A program made the translations under genes and the position numbers. The notes below the pieces were generated by a model. It had not been told where the DNA came from, searched no databases, and saw only the letters and a list, made by a program, of their open reading frames with translations. DNA of 64,000 bases, taken from the NCBI RefSeq assembly GCF_003144405.1, contig NZ_PENW01000009.1, forward strand, positions 310,001 through 374,000. The letters are read 5' to 3'. This DNA comes from Proteus cibi (GTDB taxonomy: Bacteria; Pseudomonadota; Gammaproteobacteria; Enterobacterales; Enterobacteriaceae). Of this stretch, positions 60,999 to 64,000 are shown piece after piece; the stretch's first letter is position 1; each line of letters starts with the position of its first letter.

Positions 60999-61026
60999 AT
61001 GTTTCCAGTTTTCATGCTGGAAACAT
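60999..61026. promoter_or_regulatory. Inverted repeat in the emrA leader
   Basis: ATGTTTCCAG and CTGGAAACAT are perfect ten-base arms around an eight-base loop, 40 bases before the emrA ATG. A TATAAT lies just upstream at 60992-60997 without a clear -35 hexamer. It could be an operator or an RNA hairpin. Confidence 0.45.
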
Positions 61027-61065
61027 ATCTAATGATGTTTTTCTGGTTTTATGGAGATCTTCTAA

Positions 61066-62244
61066 ATGAGTGTTAATGAGGAAAATACCCCCCCTCAGGC
61101 TCCCATTCGCAATAAAAAACGAACTCGCCGAAATGTTCTACTGTTACTCACTATCCTATTTATTGTTGCTGGTTTAGCTTACACGGCATATTGGTTTATG
61201 GTGTTAAGACATCATGAAACGACAGATAATGCTTATGTGACTGGCAATCAAATCATGGTGATGCCACAAATTTCTGGTTCTGTTACCACCGTTTATGTGG
61301 ATAACACCGACTTTGTAAAAGCAGGTGACCCCTTAGTTTTATTAGATTCAAGTGATGAAAAACTGGCATTAGAAAAAGCAAAAACAGCATTAGCAAATAG
61401 TGTTCGCCAAATGCATCAGCAAATCATCAACAGTCGCCAATTAAAAGCAAACATCGTTTTACGCGAAACGGAACTCACTAAATTACAAAATGACCTTCGT
61501 CGTCGTGAAGTTTTAGGCGAACGCAATGTCATTGGTAAAGAAGAACTTCAACATGCCAGAGAAGCCGTTTCCACCGCGAGAGCGGCTTTAGAAGTTGCAA
61601 GAGAGCAATATAATGCTAATCAGGCAATTATTTTAAACACGCCAATAGCAAAACAACCCTCTGTTTTACAAGCATCGACGGATGTTCGTAATGCATGGCT
61701 GGCATTAGAACGCACTAAAATTTTAAGCCCAACAGAGGGTTATGTTTCGCGTCGTAGCGTTCAAGTAGGCGCTCAAGTCTCACCAGGTAAACCGTTAATG
61801 GCTGTTGTTCCGATAACAGGTATGTGGATTGATGCCAATTTTAAAGAAACACAGCTCGCCAATATGCGTATTGGTCAACCGGCAAAGATCACCACTGACT
61901 TTTACGGCAAAAAAGTCATTTATCACGGTACTGTATTAGGTCTAGATATGGGAACAGGCAGTGCTTTCTCATTATTACCTGCGCAAAATGCCAGTGGTAA
62001 CTGGATAAAAGTTGTTCAACGCTTACCCGTTCGTATTTCATTAGATGAAAAAGAATTAGCAGAAAAACCACTGCGTATTGGTCTTTCTTCTGAAGTGACT
62101 GTTGATACGATTAACCTAGATGGAAAAGTATTATCACACAGCGAACGCCAAACACCTGCTTACCATACCGATGTTTTAAACATTGATATGTCAGAGATTA
62201 ATAAATTGATCAATGAAATCATTGAACAAAATGCAGGACAATAA
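61066..62244 (+). CDS. emrA: EmrA, membrane-fusion subunit of the EmrAB-TolC pump
   Basis: Periplasmic adaptor linking EmrB to an outer-membrane TolC channel for export of uncouplers and other drugs. The 392 residues have a short cytoplasmic tail, one membrane segment (about 25-46), a biotinyl-lipoyl domain beginning TTDNAYVTGNQ, a coiled-coil hairpin (about 90-210) and the beta-barrel IDANFKETQLANMRIGQ. The layout equals E. coli EmrA (390). It is followed by emrB after 15 bases. Confidence 0.96.
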   Translation: MSVNEENTPPQAPIRNKKRTRRNVLLLLTILFIVAGLAYTAYWFMVLRHHETTDNAYVTGNQIMVMPQISGSVTTVYVDNTDFVKAGDPLVLLDSSDEKLALEKAKTALANSVRQMHQQIINSRQLKANIVLRETELTKLQNDLRRREVLGERNVIGKEELQHAREAVSTARAALEVAREQYNANQAIILNTPIAKQPSVLQASTDVRNAWLALERTKILSPTEGYVSRRSVQVGAQVSPGKPLMAVVPITGMWIDANFKETQLANMRIGQPAKITTDFYGKKVIYHGTVLGLDMGTGSAFSLLPAQNASGNWIKVVQRLPVRISLDEKELAEKPLRIGLSSEVTVDTINLDGKVLSHSERQTPAYHTDVLNIDMSEINKLINEIIEQNAGQ

Positions 62245-62259
62245 AGGCGGGGTGTAAAG

Positions 62260-63777
62260 GTGATCAAAGAGCCATTACAAGGAGGAAAACTTGCCTTAAT
62301 GACCATCGCCCTTGCGTTGGCAACCTTTATGCAAGTTCTCGATTCTACAATCGCTAACGTAGCCATTCCAACTATTGCAGGGAACTTAGGTGCCTCTAAC
62401 TCACAGGGGACTTGGGTTATTACCTCTTTTGGTGTGGCGAATGCTATTTCTATCCCCATTACAGGTTGGTTAGCAAAACGTATTGGTGAAGTTCGACTCT
62501 TTATGTGGTCAACGGCACTGTTTGCGTTAACCTCTTGGCTTTGTGGTATTTCACAAAGCCTTGAAATGCTGATTTTCTTTCGTGTACTTCAAGGTTTAGT
62601 TGCTGGACCGCTTATTCCTTTATCACAAAGCTTGTTATTAAATAACTATCCACCAGCAAAACGAAATATGGCACTTGCGTTGTGGTCAGTGACCATTGTT
62701 GTTGCGCCAATTTTAGGGCCTATTTTAGGTGGCTACATCAGCGATAACTATCATTGGGGATGGATATTCTTTATTAACGTTCCATTTGGTGTATTGATTA
62801 TTATGTGTATATCGAACACCTTAGCAGGACGCGAAACAAAAACTGAAATTAAACCAATAGATACCATTGGTCTTGTTTTACTCGTCGTGGGTATAGGTGC
62901 TTTACAAATCATGCTCGATCAGGGTAAAGAGCTCGATTGGTTTAATTCGACAGAAATTATAGTCCTCACCATTGTGGCGGTGGTTGCACTTAGCTTCTTA
63001 ATTGTTTGGGAGTTAACAGATGATCATCCAGTGATAGACCTTTCACTCTTTAAGAGTCGAAACTTTACCATTGGTTGTGTCACGCTCAGCCTCGCCTATA
63101 TGATCTATTTTGGTACCATTGTTTTACTGCCACTGCTTCTACAAGAAGTTTTTGGCTATACCGCAACATGGGCTGGATTAGCATCAGCATCGGTAGGTTT
63201 ATTGCCTTTAATTATCACACCAATTATTGGTAAGTTTGGTGGTAAAGTCGATTTACGCTATATCATTAGCTTTAGCTTTATTATGTTTTCTGTGTGTTTT
63301 TATTGGCGAGCTTATACCTTCGAACCCGGAATGGATTTTGCCACGGTAGCATGGCCTCAATTCTGGCAGGGTTTAGCCGTTGCGTGTTTCTTTATGCCAT
63401 TAACGACAATGACATTATCTGGATTACCGCCAGAGAAAATGGCATCAGCGTCGAGTCTTTCGAACTTCTTAAGAACATTAGCAGGGGCAATTGGCGCATC
63501 GTTAACCACAACAATTTGGACACAAAGAGAATCTCTTCACCATGAAACCTTTGTAGAAAAAATTAATCCACTTGATCCTGATTCGCAAATGGCGTACCAA
63601 CAAATGAATGATCTTGGTCTTTCAAATGAACAAGCGTCAGCATATTTAGCGAAGATGATCACTGAACAGGGATTAATTATTTCAGCCAATGAGATTTTTT
63701 GGTTAGCAGCAGGGATTTTTCTTATCATGATGATCGTGGTTTGGTTTGCTAAACCGCCATTCTCACCAGGAAAATAA
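62260..63777 (+). CDS. emrB: EmrB, MFS drug transporter (DHA2 family)
   Basis: A proton-driven 14-segment inner-membrane exporter that works with EmrA and TolC. The 505 residues include the motif LDSTIANVAIPTIAG in segment 1, GWLAKRIGEVRLF (motif A) and LWSVTIVVAPILGPILGG (motif C of drug antiporters). The start is GTG with GGCGGGGTG and AAGG upstream. It is the last gene of the mprA-emrA-emrB set and is followed by a strong terminator. Confidence 0.96.
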   Translation: MIKEPLQGGKLALMTIALALATFMQVLDSTIANVAIPTIAGNLGASNSQGTWVITSFGVANAISIPITGWLAKRIGEVRLFMWSTALFALTSWLCGISQSLEMLIFFRVLQGLVAGPLIPLSQSLLLNNYPPAKRNMALALWSVTIVVAPILGPILGGYISDNYHWGWIFFINVPFGVLIIMCISNTLAGRETKTEIKPIDTIGLVLLVVGIGALQIMLDQGKELDWFNSTEIIVLTIVAVVALSFLIVWELTDDHPVIDLSLFKSRNFTIGCVTLSLAYMIYFGTIVLLPLLLQEVFGYTATWAGLASASVGLLPLIITPIIGKFGGKVDLRYIISFSFIMFSVCFYWRAYTFEPGMDFATVAWPQFWQGLAVACFFMPLTTMTLSGLPPEKMASASSLSNFLRTLAGAIGASLTTTIWTQRESLHHETFVEKINPLDPDSQMAYQQMNDLGLSNEQASAYLAKMITEQGLIISANEIFWLAAGIFLIMMIVVWFAKPPFSPGK

Positions 63778-63802
63778 TGCAATTAGCATAGATCTAATAA
63801 AT

Positions 63803-63850
63803 AAAAATCCCGCTTAAAAAATCATACAGATTTTAAGCGGGATTTTTTTA
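63803..63850. terminator. Bidirectional terminator after emrB
   Basis: AAATCCCGCTTAAAA and TTTTAAGCGGGATTT form a fifteen-base stem ending in TTTTTTA on the plus strand, with A-rich sequence on the other side for the convergent gene. Confidence 0.92.
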
Positions 63851-63876
63851 TATTATTCTTAAAAGCCGTAAAGCAA

Positions 63877-64000
63877 TTAGCCTTGGTGCTGACGCCACCA
63901 TTCTGCTAATAATACACCCGAAGCCACAGAGACGTTTAAGCTTTCAACATGCCCAGTACCGCCGATGTAAATGCTCATATCACCTTGATTTAACGTACTT
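63877..64000 (-). CDS. SpoU/TrmH-family RNA methyltransferase, C-terminal part (YfiF-like)
   Basis: Only the last 40 or so codons are in the window. The translation reads [20 protein letters not shown] followed by [20 protein letters not shown], then a stop at 63877-63879. [13 protein letters not shown] is the C-terminal knot motif of SpoU/TrmH 2'-O-methyltransferases, and the ending AEWWRQ resembles E. coli YfiF. The RNA target is unknown. The gene continues beyond 64000. Confidence 0.75.
   Translation of the reverse strand, partial: STLNQGDMSIYIGGTGHVESLNVSVASGVLLAEWWRQHQG

Overview
The window is a chromosomal stretch from an AT-rich member of the Morganellaceae within the Enterobacterales, most likely Proteus (P. 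mirabilis or a close relative). The evidence is the classical enterobacterial order (nag, tRNA cluster, miaB-ybeZ-ybeY-corC-lnt, gltIJKL, leuS-lptE-holA-nadD, rsfS-rlmH-mrdA-mrdB-rlpA-dacA, ybeD-lipB-lipA-crcB), with proteins close to their E. coli counterparts, low GC, two ERIC elements, and an scsABCD locus whose ScsC matches the protein characterised in P. mirabilis. The species call is inference from memory; no search was run.

Layout. 1-8.2 kb: glnS and nagE on the minus strand, divergent from nagB-nagA-nagC, with two NagC-like operators and a CRP-like site between them. 8.2-9.3 kb: eight tRNA genes (Met, Leu, Gln, Gln, Gln, Met, Gln, Leu). 9.5-11.9 kb: frmRAB formaldehyde detoxification. 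11.9-18.7 kb: ubiF (minus), then miaB, ybeZ, ybeY, corC and lnt. 18.8-22.6 kb: scsABCD copper-tolerance/redox operon (minus). 22.9-26.1 kb: gltIJKL glutamate/aspartate importer. 26.4-31.3 kb: leuS, lptE, holA, nadD. 31.3-32.5 kb: a YbgA-like gene (minus) and a gene-poor stretch with a promoter-palindrome and an ERIC. 32.5-41.4 kb: ribosome silencing, cell elongation, lipoate synthesis and a fluoride channel. 41.5-46.5 kb: cspE and ogt (minus), then nrdHIEF under Fur and NrdR-type sites. 47-50.6 kb: proVWX, with a promoter matching that of E. coli proU. 50.9-53.7 kb: a small membrane protein and a Fur-controlled TonB-dependent receptor. 54.2-58.5 kb: a ynbA-ynbC-ynbD-like lipid operon lacking ynbB and carrying an extra membrane protein gene. 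58.6-63.8 kb: an MFS transporter and mprA-emrA-emrB. The window ends in the 3' part of a SpoU/TrmH-type methyltransferase gene.

How the genes work together. Most of the window is core housekeeping: aminoglycan sugar uptake and breakdown, tRNA charging and modification, outer-membrane biogenesis (lptE, lnt, corC), peptidoglycan elongation (PBP2, RodA, RlpA, PBP5) and lipoylation. Several stress modules are interleaved: formaldehyde (frm), copper/disulfide stress (scs), iron or manganese-linked nucleotide reduction (nrdHIEF), osmotic stress (proU), iron uptake (TonB receptor) and drug efflux (emr). There is no prophage, integrase, CRISPR array, insertion sequence or toxin-antitoxin pair that I can see.

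The least understood part is the ynb-like operon at 54.2-58.5 kb. Its CDP-alcohol phosphatidyltransferase has Asn at two of the four usual metal-binding Asp positions. It is joined to a hydrolase-methyltransferase fusion, a PAP2-dual-specificity-phosphatase fusion and a small membrane protein that I do not recognise. I see no other strong candidate for an undescribed system.
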